Assembly (NCBI RefSeq): GCF_900177665.1
Contig: NZ_FXAW01000005.1
Location: forward strand, 1-64,000
Direction of reading: 5' to 3'
Length of the DNA stretch: 64,000 bases
From: Marivirga sericea
GTDB taxonomy: Bacteria; Bacteroidota; Bacteroidia; Cytophagales; Cyclobacteriaceae
Below the pieces are notes generated by a model. It did no database searches and was not told the DNA's origin. It worked only from the letters and a program-made list of their open reading frames with translations. Numbering within the stretch: position 1 is the first letter of the stretch; each line of letters opens with the position of its first letter. Both the position numbers and the translations under genes were made by a program. This document shows positions 47,201 through 56,434 of the stretch, one piece after another.

Positions 47201-48568
47201 GGATTTTTACCGATGGCACTCTCCACTTCAAGTGGTGCTGAGGTACAGAAACCTTTGGCTTCTGTGGTGATTGGAGGTTTAATTACTGCTACCTTTCTAA
47301 CCTTAGTAGTTTTGCCGTCTCTATATTACTTGATGAATAAAAATAAAGGTAAATCAGGTTCCAAAGTAGCTACTATGCTGGTATTGATGCTATTTAGCTT
47401 TTTCTGCTTCCATCAAAATGCAAAGGCTCAAGATCAAAATCATGAGCCTGAAACATTAAAGATGATGATTCAAAATGCGATGGAACAAAACCCGCAAATT
47501 CAAAATGCAAAATTGAGAATTGAACAAGCAGAAACATTTAAAGCACAAGCTTTTCAGATCCCATCAACTAACATCAATTATCAAAGAGGGCAAATAGATG
47601 GGCCTGAGATTGACTATAGCTGGAATTTTCAGCAGTCTATAGGCAATATTCCAGCGAGTTTCCGAAGGCAAAAAATGGCTGGTGCACAAATTGACTTAGC
47701 TCAAAAGGAATATAATTTGGCTAAAAAAGAAATGTCGAGCGAAATTCGAAAAGCATGGAACAATTGGGTTTTTACCCTAAAGCAAGTGGATTTCCTTAAA
47801 GCGCAGGCAGACCTTCTAAAGACAAGCATGAGTCAAGCGGAAGAAATGGTCGAGAAAGGAGAAAGCGGAAAATTGGAAACCTTGAGTTTATCGGGACAAT
47901 TAATGAGCATTGAAAATGAACTGATCAAAGGTAGGAGAATGCTGAATGATAATATTAAAGCACTCAAACAATTATGCTTCTGTGATCAGCTACCCGATTC
48001 TGCTACAACTTACAGCCGTTACGAATGGTCTGATTCCATAGATTCCTTGACTTTGGATGCTGCATTTACTCAACGCAATGAGCAACAGCTACTGGCAGCG
48101 ACAACAAACATTAAGGTAGGCAAAGCTCAGTATTTCCCGAGTGCTTATGTTGGCTATGTGAATCAAAGTCTACAAAATATAACAGGTTATCAAAGTGTAC
48201 AAGTCGGTATCAGTATTCCGATTGTTTACAATGGAGTGAAAGGAAAGATTGAGGAACTTAAAATCGAAAAGGATATACAGCAGTCTACCTTAGAGTGGCA
48301 GAATAATGAGAGAAATCAAAGGTTGATTAGTGCCAAAAGCGATTTTAAAAATTACAGTACTCTCATACAAAAAAGCAGTTCCATGATGGAAGAATTGGAT
48401 GATCTCGAATCATCTTCATCTGAAGCACTCAAAATAGGAGAACTGAATTTCTATGAGTTTGTGCAAAATCTAAGCGCACTCTACAACATTCAAAAAACCA
48501 ACTTAGAGCTCCAAAAAGAGATCGCCAACATTTCAATTGAATTACAATACTTAACAGAAAGAAAATGA
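44249..48568 (+). CDS. CusA/CzcA-family RND heavy-metal efflux pump fused to a TolC-like outer-membrane domain
   Basis: A 1439-residue protein. Residues 1-1035 are an RND heavy-metal pump: NKLIVFFGVVALIGGG first helix, the proton-relay DFGIVVDGAVIIVES (Asp and Glu in TM4, as in CzcA), large periplasmic loops, and the last helices GGLITATFLTLVVLPSLYYLM. A hydrophobic stretch with AKAQ (about 1040-1058) then leads into a TolC/OEP domain (about 1060-1439), with two long alpha-hairpin regions and beta segments such as YVGYVNQSLQNITGY. Such pump-TolC fusions occur in Bacteroidota. Substrates are divalent or monovalent metals; which ones is not determinable here. It overlaps the adaptor gene by four bases (ATGA). 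Confidence 0.92.
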   Translation: MFQKIISFSVKNKLIVFFGVVALIGGGIYSMTQLSVNAVPDITNNQVQVVTVSPSLSAQEVEQFITYPIEISMANIPMVEEIRSISKYGLSVVTIVFEEDVAVLDTRQYVQEQITIVSDEIPAKLGAPELMPITTGLGEIYQYTLEVDEELQEEYGAMELRTIQDWIVKRQLSGIKGIVEVSSFGGYLKQYEVAVNPSLMAQHKVSFQDIIEALNVNNENSGGSYIEKNQNAYYVRTEGMMVNLEDIQNTVLKHDSQTPVLIKDIGTVQFGNAKRFGAMTKDGKGEAVGGITLMLKGANSSETLDLVNKRVAEVQKSLPEGVRIKPYLDRSDLVGRAINTVKTNLLEGGVIVILVLILLLGNFRAGLIVASIIPLSLLFAFIMMNIFDVSANLMSLGAIDFGIVVDGAVIIVESILHILFTVHLGKQLNQSQMDEVVVDASQKIYKSAAFGVLIILVVFLPILSLTGIEGKTFKPMAQTVSFAILGAMILSMTYVPMMTALFLKKNIKDRVTFADKVMNRLKVAYKPVLSSSLRNPKVTISLSVILLAIALFIFNRMGSEFIPQLEEGDLAMQMTLPPGSSLEQSIATSTKAERILLDNFPEVESVVSKIGTAEVPTDPMSIELADIMIILKPKDEWTTAEDRFDLIEKMEDKLAVIPTAIFEFTQPIQLRFNELITGAKSDIAVKIYGEDLAKLADYGQQASDIIKEVPGAADVKVEQTEGLAQWVISYNRKKAAQYGVSIEELNSIIRAAYAGENAGFVFEGERKFELVVRLKESFRNSIDLHKLTIQGQKGSLIPLSEVADLEYKEGPLQISRDDTRRRVVVGVNVRDRDIAGLVADIEANLESQLDLDPGYSVKYGGQFETLEKASKRLAIAVPVALILIFILLYFAFGKVKYALLIYSAVPLSAIGGVLALWIRGMPFSISAGVGFIALFGVAVLNGIVLISHLNDLKKEKDMDLIQLIKIGSTDRLRPVLMTALVASLGFLPMALSTSSGAEVQKPLASVVIGGLITATFLTLVVLPSLYYLMNKNKGKSGSKVATMLVLMLFSFFCFHQNAKAQDQNHEPETLKMMIQNAMEQNPQIQNAKLRIEQAETFKAQAFQIPSTNINYQRGQIDGPEIDYSWNFQQSIGNIPASFRRQKMAGAQIDLAQKEYNLAKKEMSSEIRKAWNNWVFTLKQVDFLKAQADLLKTSMSQAEEMVEKGESGKLETLSLSGQLMSIENELIKGRRMLNDNIKALKQLCFCDQLPDSATTYSRYEWSDSIDSLTLDAAFTQRNEQQLLAATTNIKVGKAQYFPSAYVGYVNQSLQNITGYQSVQVGISIPIVYNGVKGKIEELKIEKDIQQSTLEWQNNERNQRLISAKSDFKNYSTLIQKSSSMMEELDDLESSSSEALKIGELNFYEFVQNLSALYNIQKTNLELQKEIANISIELQYLTERK

Positions 48569-49662
48569 AGTTTATCAATATAGTACTCATATCATCATTA
48601 TTAGCTTTTGTAGCTTGTAGCGGACAAGAAGAAAGTCTATCTGAAGCAGAGACAGGGAACGAAAATCAAGTTTCTATATCAGAGGATCAGATTAAAAACA
48701 CCAATCTTAAAGTTGGGAAATTAGAAAAAGCACCCTTAGACAAGCAATTATCGGTTTTTGGCCAATTAGCGGTTGCTCCTGAGGATATTGCCGAATTACA
48801 TCTCGTTCACCATGCATTCGTAGAAGGAAGCAAGATTTTGCCGGGAGAAAGGGTAAAGAAAGGGCAGGTATTGGCTACTTTTTCACACCCTGACATACTT
48901 GTGCTACAAAGCAATTATTTGGCTGCAGTGAATAACTTAAAAAAATTAGAGGCTGATTACGAAAGGAAAAAGAGTCTGGTAGAAAATCAATCAATATCCG
49001 TAAAAAGCTTTCAAGAAGCTGAAGCGCAATACTTTGAAGCGAAGGTAAATACAGATAGCAAAAAAAGCATGCTTCAAAAACTAGGTGTCAGTACAAGCAG
49101 CTTGCAAAAAGGTAATTTACAGAATATATTAAGTCTAAGAGCTCCTTTTAGTGGAGTTGTCACAGAAGTGAACATCAGTAAAGGCATGATGATAGAACCT
49201 AATAAAAGCCTTTTTGAATTAGTAAATTTGGATGAAATGCATCTGGAGTTTAATGTATTCCCTAAAGATGTTGACCAATTGCAAGAAGGACAAAGGGTAA
49301 GTTTTAAACTTCCTGAAGGAACTCAATGGCATGAAAGCACCCTTCATTTTATTAACAAAAAAGTAAGTGGCAATAGCGTTTTAGCTCATGCAGATTTACC
49401 CAAAACCGTTAATCTTCCATTAGGAGCACAATTAGAAGTTCAGGTTCATATTAAAAGGGATAGCTTTTTATTGATGCCGAAAAAGGGTATTCTAAAGAAA
49501 GGAAATCAAATCTTTATTTTTGAGGAAATATCCAATGGTAATTATAAAAAGCTGGAAGTCAAAGCTTCAGTTGAAAATGAAGACTTTATCGGAATTAATC
49601 CCGAAGATTTAGATCAAAATAAAAGTTATGTGATGGAAGGCGCTTATTATTTGAATGAATAG
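48565..49662 (+). CDS. Periplasmic adaptor (HlyD/CusB-like) of the RND metal efflux pump
   Basis: A 365-residue membrane fusion protein linking pump and outer-membrane channel. It is lipid-anchored through a lipobox (LLAFVAC, Cys18). The middle holds the barrel-sandwich halves (VEGSKILPGERVKKGQVLATFSHPDILVLQ and LRAPFSGVVTEVNISKGMMIEP) bracketing a helical hairpin (residues 110-180), followed by beta-barrel and membrane-proximal domains. The pump and outer-membrane domains are in the preceding gene, so the three functional parts are on two adjacent genes. The stop is followed by an intrinsic terminator. Confidence 0.93.
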   Translation: MKFINIVLISSLLAFVACSGQEESLSEAETGNENQVSISEDQIKNTNLKVGKLEKAPLDKQLSVFGQLAVAPEDIAELHLVHHAFVEGSKILPGERVKKGQVLATFSHPDILVLQSNYLAAVNNLKKLEADYERKKSLVENQSISVKSFQEAEAQYFEAKVNTDSKKSMLQKLGVSTSSLQKGNLQNILSLRAPFSGVVTEVNISKGMMIEPNKSLFELVNLDEMHLEFNVFPKDVDQLQEGQRVSFKLPEGTQWHESTLHFINKKVSGNSVLAHADLPKTVNLPLGAQLEVQVHIKRDSFLLMPKKGILKKGNQIFIFEEISNGNYKKLEVKASVENEDFIGINPEDLDQNKSYVMEGAYYLNE

Positions 49663-49690
49663 TTGAAAGATTCTAGATTATAAAATAAAC

Positions 49691-49725
49691 GATTCAAGGC
49701 TGTGAAATCAGTCTTGAATCTTTTA
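49691..49725 (+). terminator. Intrinsic terminator after the adaptor gene
   Basis: A 12-bp stem (49691-49702 with 49709-49720, one G-U pair) has a six-base loop and is followed by TTTTA. It ends the metal efflux operon. Confidence 0.8.
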
Positions 49726-49776
49726 TAGAACTCTAGCCAATTTTTTATGATAATTTCATTCTGAGATTTCATTTAC

Positions 49777-49814
49777 TTTCTTTTTTCTTGACAAAAAAGA
49801 AACAAAAAGTCAAG
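49777..49814. repeat. Nested inverted repeats with pseudoknot potential
   Basis: TTTCTTTTTT (49777-49786) pairs with AAAAAAGAAA (49793-49802) over a six-base CTTGAC loop. That entire loop is complementary to GTCAAG at 49809-49814, six bases downstream. The two stems could form together as an H-type pseudoknot or alternate with each other. The downstream 60 bases are pyrimidine-rich. From memory, very similar sequence recurs between genes in Cytophagales genomes. Confidence 0.65.
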
Positions 49815-49937
49815 ACAAAAAGATGCTTCCTCGCTTCAATCCAGCTCCCTCCCCGCCTTTTTGTCCTCCTACCCACTCTCTTCGAGCCAATTTTATTTTG
49901 GTTTAGATATTTCGAAGTATTTTACAAGAGTACCACG

Positions 49938-50852
49938 CTATTTACTCAGGAAAGTCCAGGCCACAATCCGACTTGTTTTATTTCCGTGATTCATTTCAAT
50001 GGTTTCAATCTCTTTAGCACCAGCTTGTTTAATAGCATCATAGATGCGTTTTAGATTGGATGATTTTGAAACTAAGCTCGTAAACCAACGCACTGAATGA
50101 GAATGGTACTTACTCTGAACCGCCATATTCGTTATGAATTTCAATTCTCCGCCTTCCGTCCACAATTCATTACTCTTGCCTCCGAAATTTAAAGTGGGCT
50201 TCTCCCCTTTTCTAAATTTCTTGAGGTTTTTCAGCTTCCTAGTCGTTCCTTTTTCCGCTTCTTCCGCTGAGCTATGAAAAGGCGGATTGCAAATACTCAC
50301 ATCATAGTATTCATGCTTTTTAACAATTCCTTTGAATATATCTGAGGCTTTGTACTGCTTCCTAATTTCGACTTTCCCTTCCAGCTTAGGATTCTCAGCA
50401 ATGATTTTTTCTGCTGAAGCAGCAGCTTTAGGATCAATTTCTGAAGCTACAAAATTCCAACCGAATTGCTGCGAACCCAAAATGGGATAAATACAACTTG
50501 CTCCAGTTCCTATATCAAGGCAACTTATTAAGTCGCCTTTTATCTTCACTCCTTTTCGATTTTTAGTCAGAAATTCATCTATATGAAATAAATAATCTGC
50601 CCTTCCAGGAATAGGCGGACATAAGTAACCATCTGGAATATCCCAATACTTTAAATTATAGTGCTGCAATAATAGTGCTTTATTCAATGCCTTCACCGCT
50701 TTTGGATCAGCAAAATCAATCGTCTGACTGTCATACTGATTGGTAAAAATAAAAGCTTTCAAGTCAGGAAGCGTTTTGGCTAAACTTTCCAGATCATATC
50801 TTTTATTAAATGGATTGTTGGGGTGTAAGCTGGATTTTTGTGGAGTGGGCAT
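49938..50852 (-). CDS. rlmF: 23S rRNA (adenine(1618)-N(6))-methyltransferase
   Basis: A 304-residue Rossmann-fold SAM-dependent methyltransferase modifying A1618 of 23S rRNA. Recognised by SSLHPNNPFNKRYDLESLAKTLPDLKAF at the N-terminus, the SAM-binding CLDIGTGASCIYPILG, and the amino-methyltransferase catalytic motif NPPFHSSAEEAEKGT. The family's loop KPTLNFGGKSNELWTEGGE is present. Length is typical of RlmF/YbiN. It stands alone on the minus strand, beside a repeat-rich gap. Confidence 0.93.
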   Translation of the reverse strand: MPTPQKSSLHPNNPFNKRYDLESLAKTLPDLKAFIFTNQYDSQTIDFADPKAVKALNKALLLQHYNLKYWDIPDGYLCPPIPGRADYLFHIDEFLTKNRKGVKIKGDLISCLDIGTGASCIYPILGSQQFGWNFVASEIDPKAAASAEKIIAENPKLEGKVEIRKQYKASDIFKGIVKKHEYYDVSICNPPFHSSAEEAEKGTTRKLKNLKKFRKGEKPTLNFGGKSNELWTEGGELKFITNMAVQSKYHSHSVRWFTSLVSKSSNLKRIYDAIKQAGAKEIETIEMNHGNKTSRIVAWTFLSK

Positions 50853-51239
50853 TTGTGATTGTTAATGAATTTATGACAAAGATAGGGTTAATTAATTGGG
50901 CATTTGCCTAAAAGACTTTTAGAATATCTATTGGCAAATCTTTTGTTTCTCTTGGTAAAATGTCGGAAATACTTAGTATTCAGCAATCGCGAGTAGCGAG
51001 CGTTAGCGCAGTAAGAGTAAATAAATGAAGAATTGGTTTGTTTTAGGATTTGATTCAAGCAGAAAAGAACTTCAACTCTTGTTCCTTAATAGAATTCCCT
51101 GAGGCAGGCAGAATTATTCATGTACCTTTTTAACCTAACAATTTACAGATTGTGGATAATCATAAAGCAAAAAAAATAATCCTAAAAACATCACGTTGTA
51201 GTAGCTTAAAATCTATTCAACTTAAAAACCATTTGTTTT
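50853..51239. other. Intergenic region with repeat remnants, no clear gene
   Basis: About 390 AT-rich bases between divergent rlmF and the esterase-like gene. The core TAGCGAGCG at 50994-51002 is shared with the palindrome beside icmF (52671-52679). A CCTGAGGCAGGCAG-type stretch near 51100 also resembles short dispersed repeats. A 22-codon reading frame from ATG 50960 runs through the repeat core and is probably not a gene. Confidence 0.5.
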
Positions 51240-52499
51240 ATGAAATTCAAATTATTAATTCTAAGTGCATTTTTATTTTCTAATCAATTAATCGCACAAG
51301 AAAAATTACCTCACATTCCTCTTGCAACCTATGATTACACTGAATCGACAGAAGAGCTTCACCAATTAGACCAGTATTTCACAGATGTTACAATTGTTGG
51401 CTTGGGTGAATCTACTCATGGTACCAGTGAGTTTACAAGCATGAGACATAGGCTATTCCGTTATTTGGTAGAGAAGCATGGATTCAACACTCTTTTTTTG
51501 GAGGAGGATTATGCGACCTGCTTAAAAGTGGACGCATATATTAAAGGAGCTGAAGGTAATGTACAAAACATCGTTAAATCTTTTAATCAGTGGCCCTGGA
51601 TGACTCAGGAAATGGCTGATTTAATAAGTTGGATGAGAGAATATAATAAATCTAATAATGATCAGCAATTAAGTTTTGTGGGCGTTGATCTACAATACTA
51701 CAAAACTACCCTGAACGTAATAGACAGTATTTTAATAAAACACTCTCCCAATTTAAAAACTGAATTAACTGTTTCTGAAACTACGGATAGAGAATTCATG
51801 ACGAAATCTAATAATGATGGCCTTGAAAAATACAAAGCTATTGTTGCTGAAAGAAAAGCTTCCATGGACGAACTTAATTTGACTGAATCTGACAAAACTA
51901 AATTGAAGCACTTATTAAGAGGACTAAGTCTTATAATAGAAGAAAAAAACAACTTGGACTATGGTGCCTACCGAGACGTAAAAATGGCTGAAAACGTAAT
52001 GGCTCATACAGAACAGGATATTACCAAAGCTATATTCTGGGCCAATAACACTCATGTCTTAAAAATATGTGGGAATGAAAAAAAAGGAAACTGCCGTGCA
52101 GGAGCAAATCTTAAAAACTGGATGGGCTCCAAATACTTTTCAATAGCATTGGATTTTGACCAAGGAGGTTTTAACGCCTATTACCTTTCAAATAAAGCTG
52201 GTGATAAAAACGATATTACTAGTTACACCCTAGGTGAAGTGGCTGTTGACCCTGCTATAGAAAATTCGATTGCACATTATTTCCGAGACTCCTATGAGTC
52301 CTCAGTTTTTATTCCAACCGAAAGCTTTCAAAAAAGAAAAGTTAGAAAACTGGCTGGACGATTTGTAGGAGCAAGCTTTAATAATATGTCTAAAACAGGA
52401 CAGCAAACCTATTTTGAAAATTGGTACAGTAAAAAGTACGATGCCATTATTCTTATTAAAAATACCACTCCCACTCTTTTACTGAGTCACGAAAACTAA
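51240..52499 (+). CDS. Exported erythromycin esterase-family protein
   Basis: A 419-residue protein with a signal peptide (MKFKLLILSAFLFSNQLIAQ). The EreA/EreB-like fold is recognised by IVGLGESTHGTSEFTSMRHRLFRYLVEKHGFNTLFLEED, containing the conserved E-S-T-H-G and the E-D pair, followed by WMREYNKSNNDQQLSFVGVDLQYYK and the later NNTHVLK. True Ere enzymes are cytosolic macrolide esterases. This one is exported, and the family is broad (many Bacteroidota members are not resistance enzymes), so macrolide inactivation should not be assumed. A terminator follows at 52569. Confidence 0.87.
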   Translation: MKFKLLILSAFLFSNQLIAQEKLPHIPLATYDYTESTEELHQLDQYFTDVTIVGLGESTHGTSEFTSMRHRLFRYLVEKHGFNTLFLEEDYATCLKVDAYIKGAEGNVQNIVKSFNQWPWMTQEMADLISWMREYNKSNNDQQLSFVGVDLQYYKTTLNVIDSILIKHSPNLKTELTVSETTDREFMTKSNNDGLEKYKAIVAERKASMDELNLTESDKTKLKHLLRGLSLIIEEKNNLDYGAYRDVKMAENVMAHTEQDITKAIFWANNTHVLKICGNEKKGNCRAGANLKNWMGSKYFSIALDFDQGGFNAYYLSNKAGDKNDITSYTLGEVAVDPAIENSIAHYFRDSYESSVFIPTESFQKRKVRKLAGRFVGASFNNMSKTGQQTYFENWYSKKYDAIILIKNTTPTLLLSHEN

Positions 52500-52564
52500 T
52501 TGTATTACCTATGGTTTTTTAAAACTCAAGCAACAAATAACTTACTTGATATAATCACATAAAA

Positions 52565-52594
52565 ACAAAAAAGCACGGCTTGCACCGTGCTTTT
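52565..52594. terminator. Bidirectional intrinsic terminator between convergent genes
   Basis: AAAAGCACGG (52569-52578) pairs with CCGTGCTTTT (52585-52594) around a six-base loop. There is an A-run before and a T-run after, so it can stop both the esterase transcript and the leftward icmF transcript. Confidence 0.85.
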
Positions 52595-52636
52595 ATTTTA
52601 TCTATAATCTCAGTTCTAGACTCTAAAATCTAAACC

Positions 52637-52718
52637 TACATATTTCTACGGTATTGTCCACCTTATCCGCTAGCGAGCGGATCTCCGGCCAATTAGATTA
52701 CATATTTCTACGGTATTG
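52637..52718. repeat. Duplicated icmF gene end with an intervening palindrome
   Basis: A 20-base direct repeat occurs at 52637-52656 and 52699-52718, 62 bases apart. The right copy is the real end of icmF. On the minus strand both copies, with the preceding seven bases, encode GGQYRRNM followed by a stop. The two differ only at the third positions of the two Gly codons and in the stop codon. Between them lies ATCCGCT-AGCG-AGCGGAT (52665-52682), a perfect 7-bp palindrome. Confidence 0.75.
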
Positions 52719-55700
52719 CCCTCCGACCTCGAACATCGCCTTGGTAATTTGACCTAAAGAACAGAATTTTGTGGCTTCCATCAGCTCAGCAAATAAGTTC
52801 TCGTTTTTGATAGCGGCATCTTGCAATCTGTCCAGACTCTCTTTTGCTTCTTTCTCAAATCGCTCATTCAGTAATTCTAATGTCTCAATTTGATACTCTT
52901 TCTCTTCTTTCGTTGCTCTAATTACCTCACCTGGTGTTACAGTAGGCGACCCTTTGGAATTTAAGAAGGTATTTACTCCTACGATTGGGAATTCCCCTGT
53001 ATGCTTCAGCATTTCATAATGCAAGCTTTCTTCTTGTATTTTACCGCGCTGATACATGGTTTCCATTGCTCCTAAAACACCACCTCTTTCCGTAATTCTA
53101 TCGAATTCTGTCAATACCGCTTCTTCAACAAGGTCAGTCAATTCTTCGATTATAAAAGAACCTTGTATTGGATTTTCGTTCTTCGCTAAGCCTAATTCTT
53201 TATTAATAATCAGCTGAATCGCCATAGCCCTTCTCACTGAGTTCTCAGTTGGCGTAGTAATGGCTTCATCATAAGCATTGGTATGCAAAGAGTTACAGTT
53301 ATCATAAATCGCATACAATGCTTGCAAAGTAGTTCTGATATCGTTGAAATCAATCTCTTGAGCATGCAATGAACGCCCGGAAGTCTGGATATGATATTTC
53401 AACATCTGAGCTCTTGAATTCGCTCCATATTTCTGCTTTAAGGCTTTAGACCAGATTCTTCTGGCTACTCTACCAATTACCGCATATTCCGGATCGATAC
53501 CATTTGAGAAGAAGAAAGATAAGTTTGGACCAAATTTATTGATATCCATTCCTCTGCTCAAGTAGTATTCTACGTAAGTAAACCCATTCGCTAGGGTAAA
53601 AGCCAACTGCGTAATTGGATTTGCTCCCGCCTCCGCAATATGGTAACCTGAAATAGAAACAGAATAGAAATTTCTAACCTGATTTTCAATAAAATATTCC
53701 TGCACATCTCCCATCAATCGCAAAGCAAATTCTGTGGAGAAAATACAAGTATTTTGTGCCTGATCTTCTTTTAAGATATCAGCCTGCACAGTCCCACGAA
53801 CAACAGCCATGGTATCTTTCTTAATTTTCTCGTAAGTCTCTTTAGGAAGTATCTGATCTCCGGTTACACCCAAAAGCATCAAGCCTAAGCCATTATGACC
53901 TTCTGGCAAATCGCCTCTATATTGTGGCCTATCTGCTCCTCTATCTTTAAAAATTTTATCTATTTTCTTATTTACTTCAGCTTCTAAGCCGTTTGCTTTA
54001 ATGTATTTTTCACATTGCTGATCTACTGCCGCATTCATAAAAAAGCCTAGCAACATAGGTGCAGGACCATTAATCGTCATTGAAACGGATGTCATAGCAT
54101 GTGCTAGGTCAAAACCTGAGTATAACTTCTTGGCATCATCTAAACAGCAAATACTTACCCCTGAATTACCGATTTTTCCGTAGATATCTGGTCTGTAATC
54201 CGGATCGTTTCCGTACAGCGTAACAGAGTCAAATGCAGTGGATAAACGCTTAGCAGGCATATCCATACTCACATAGTGGAAACGCTTGTTGGTACGCTCT
54301 GGCCCACCTTCTCCAGCAAACATTCGGGTTGGGTCTTCACCTTCTCTTTTGAAAGGATAAATTCCAGCTGTATAAGGAAATTCGCCTGGAACGTTTTCCT
54401 GCAAATTCCACCTTAATAAATCACCCCAGCTTTTGTATTTAGGCAATGAAACTTTTGGAATCTGAGAGTGAGATAATGACTCTGTATGAGTATCTATATT
54501 AATTTCCTTGTCTCTTACTTTGAAAGTATAAACCGGGTCTTTATAAGTTTGAACTTTTGCGGCCCATTCTTCTATCAAGAGTTTATTCTTAGGATCAAAA
54601 TTAAGCTCTTCTTTGGCATAAGCTTCTTCTAATCCTTTGATTAAACGATCTTTATCGTCTAAATCTGAACCCTGTAAAGTCTCAATTGATTTTCTGTAAC
54701 CGTAAAGCTTATCTGCTACTTCTGCTTGTTGGTCTACCCACTCGTCATAACCTCTATTGTTTTCTGAAATTTCAGACAAATAGCGTGTTCTCTTTGGCGG
54801 GATAATGAAGATTTTTTCCGACATCTCATCGGTAATTTCAAAAGTCGTTTTTAAATCAGCTCCTGACTTTTCTGCCACTTTTCCCATCAACTCTTTGTAA
54901 AGAGCATTCATTCCCGGATCGTTGAATTGAGAAGCAATAGTACCATAAACCGGCATATCATCTACTTTGGATTCCCATAATCCGTGGTTTCGCTGATATT
55001 GTTTTTTAACATCTCTCAATGCATCCAACGCACCTCGCTTATCGAATTTATTCAGAGCAATGATGTCGGCAAAATCCAACATATCAATTTTCTCTAGCTG
55101 CGTTGCCGCACCATATTCCGGTGTCATTACATAAAGCGATGCATCAGAATAATCTAAAATCTGTGTATCAGATTGACCAATACCTGACGTCTCTAATATT
55201 ATTAAGTCAAATTTTGCCGCTTTCAATATCGAAACAGCATCCTTCACATATTTGGAAATGGATAAATTACTTTGACGAGTAGCTAATGAACGCATATACA
55301 CCCGTTCGTTATTGATAGCATTCATTCGGATTCTATCGCCCAATAAAGCACCACCCGTTTTCCTTTTCGAAGGATCTACTGAGATAATACCAATATTCTT
55401 ATCCTTAAAATCAATTAAGAATCTACGGACTAGTTCATCTACTAATGAAGATTTTCCTGCACCACCAGTTCCTGTAATACCTAAAACAGGTACTGATAAA
55501 TCTTTTGCTTTCTCTCTGATTTTTTCCAGTTCGATATTGCTTTCTTCAGGAAAATTCTCTGCAGCAGAAATCAATCGAGCAATTGCTTTTACATCTTGCT
55601 TGTCAACACGACCTACTTCTCCATTTAAATTCTGACCGGTAGGATAATCACTTTGCTTGACTAAATCATTGATCATCCCTTGCAAGCCCATTTCTCTACC

Positions 55701-56087
55701 ATCATCTGGAGAATAAATACGTGAGATGCCATAATCGTGCAATTCTTTGATCTCTTCCGGCAAGATAACTCCGCCTCCTCCACCAAAGATTTTGATGTGA
55801 CCTGCTCCTTTTTCTTTCAGCAAATCGTGCATGTATTTGAAGTATTCCGTATGACCACCTTGATAAGACGTCATAGCAATGGCTTGTGCATCCTCTTGAA
55901 TGGCGGTATTGACTACTTCTTCAACAGCACGGTCGTGACCAAGGTGAATTACTTCACAGCCAGTGGACTGAATAATTCTTCTCATCACATTGATAGCCGC
56001 ATCATGCCCATCGAAAAGGGAGGCAGCGGTTACTATGCGAACGTTATTTTTAGGTTTATAAGGAGCTACAGTTTGATGTGCAGACAT
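52698..56087 (-). CDS. icmF: Fused isobutyryl-CoA mutase with G-protein chaperone domain (IcmF)
   Basis: An 1129-residue adenosylcobalamin-dependent acyl-CoA mutase in the IcmF arrangement. From the N-terminus: a B12-binding domain (residues 14-145, with DGHD at 26-29 supplying the cobalt-binding His, and FGGGGGVI), a MeaB/MeaI-like GTPase (Walker [10 protein letters not shown] at 206-214), a linker, and the (beta/alpha)8 mutase barrel with [34 protein letters not shown] and [20 protein letters not shown]. This differs from ordinary methylmalonyl-CoA mutase, where the B12 domain is C-terminal and the chaperone is separate. It interconverts isobutyryl- and butyryl-CoA or related acyls; the specific acyl is not resolved here. 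It is the longest metabolic enzyme in the window. Confidence 0.95.
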   Translation of the reverse strand: MSAHQTVAPYKPKNNVRIVTAASLFDGHDAAINVMRRIIQSTGCEVIHLGHDRAVEEVVNTAIQEDAQAIAMTSYQGGHTEYFKYMHDLLKEKGAGHIKIFGGGGGVILPEEIKELHDYGISRIYSPDDGREMGLQGMINDLVKQSDYPTGQNLNGEVGRVDKQDVKAIARLISAAENFPEESNIELEKIREKAKDLSVPVLGITGTGGAGKSSLVDELVRRFLIDFKDKNIGIISVDPSKRKTGGALLGDRIRMNAINNERVYMRSLATRQSNLSISKYVKDAVSILKAAKFDLIILETSGIGQSDTQILDYSDASLYVMTPEYGAATQLEKIDMLDFADIIALNKFDKRGALDALRDVKKQYQRNHGLWESKVDDMPVYGTIASQFNDPGMNALYKELMGKVAEKSGADLKTTFEITDEMSEKIFIIPPKRTRYLSEISENNRGYDEWVDQQAEVADKLYGYRKSIETLQGSDLDDKDRLIKGLEEAYAKEELNFDPKNKLLIEEWAAKVQTYKDPVYTFKVRDKEINIDTHTESLSHSQIPKVSLPKYKSWGDLLRWNLQENVPGEFPYTAGIYPFKREGEDPTRMFAGEGGPERTNKRFHYVSMDMPAKRLSTAFDSVTLYGNDPDYRPDIYGKIGNSGVSICCLDDAKKLYSGFDLAHAMTSVSMTINGPAPMLLGFFMNAAVDQQCEKYIKANGLEAEVNKKIDKIFKDRGADRPQYRGDLPEGHNGLGLMLLGVTGDQILPKETYEKIKKDTMAVVRGTVQADILKEDQAQNTCIFSTEFALRLMGDVQEYFIENQVRNFYSVSISGYHIAEAGANPITQLAFTLANGFTYVEYYLSRGMDINKFGPNLSFFFSNGIDPEYAVIGRVARRIWSKALKQKYGANSRAQMLKYHIQTSGRSLHAQEIDFNDIRTTLQALYAIYDNCNSLHTNAYDEAITTPTENSVRRAMAIQLIINKELGLAKNENPIQGSFIIEELTDLVEEAVLTEFDRITERGGVLGAMETMYQRGKIQEESLHYEMLKHTGEFPIVGVNTFLNSKGSPTVTPGEVIRATKEEKEYQIETLELLNERFEKEAKESLDRLQDAAIKNENLFAELMEATKFCSLGQITKAMFEVGGQYRRNM

Positions 56088-56121
56088 ATTTTTTAGTCGT
56101 TTAATTCCAATTACGAAATTA

Positions 56122-56434
56122 CAACAATAAAGCTAAAGATTAAAGTCATTGCCAAACATTCGTTAGGATCAGATATTGTAAAAATTATATTTTAGGGAAT
56201 TTGTATTTAGGTTAATGTTTTACTCTATACTCTAGTGTTCTTGCAGTGTTTTCTTTTGCACTGTCAATTGCAATATACCACCCTTGCCCGGCTTTGGTTG
56301 TCCGTTTTTGGGAAGAGTACCATAGTCTGACCCGATAGGGCTATAGTTTGTAGTGAATGTCCTGCAGAGAAACCTGTGGGTGTTTATAATTGATTTAGAT
56401 TAAAACAAATTTTCTACAAGTCCCGTGTTGCAAA
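56122..56434. other. Intergenic region between icmF and the PIF1-like gene, no gene seen
   Basis: This first part of the 549-base gap between divergent genes is mostly featureless. A short inverted repeat (CAGTG at 56244-56248 with CACTG at 56259-56263) and several GC-rich segments near 56280-56380 lie in it. No open frame with coding character, tRNA or riboswitch pattern was recognised. A possible minus-strand -7 box (TAATTTCG read leftward at 56121-56114) is just beside it. Confidence 0.5.

Noticed and set aside
49788-50054. Plus-strand open frame of 88 codons over the repeat and the end of rlmF
   Set aside because: It begins in the palindromic repeat, is antisense to rlmF for its second half, and its Lys- and Phe-rich content follows the repeat sequence.
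51240-52499. Macrolide resistance gene
   Set aside because: The protein is exported and belongs to a broad family; resistance cannot be claimed from family membership alone.
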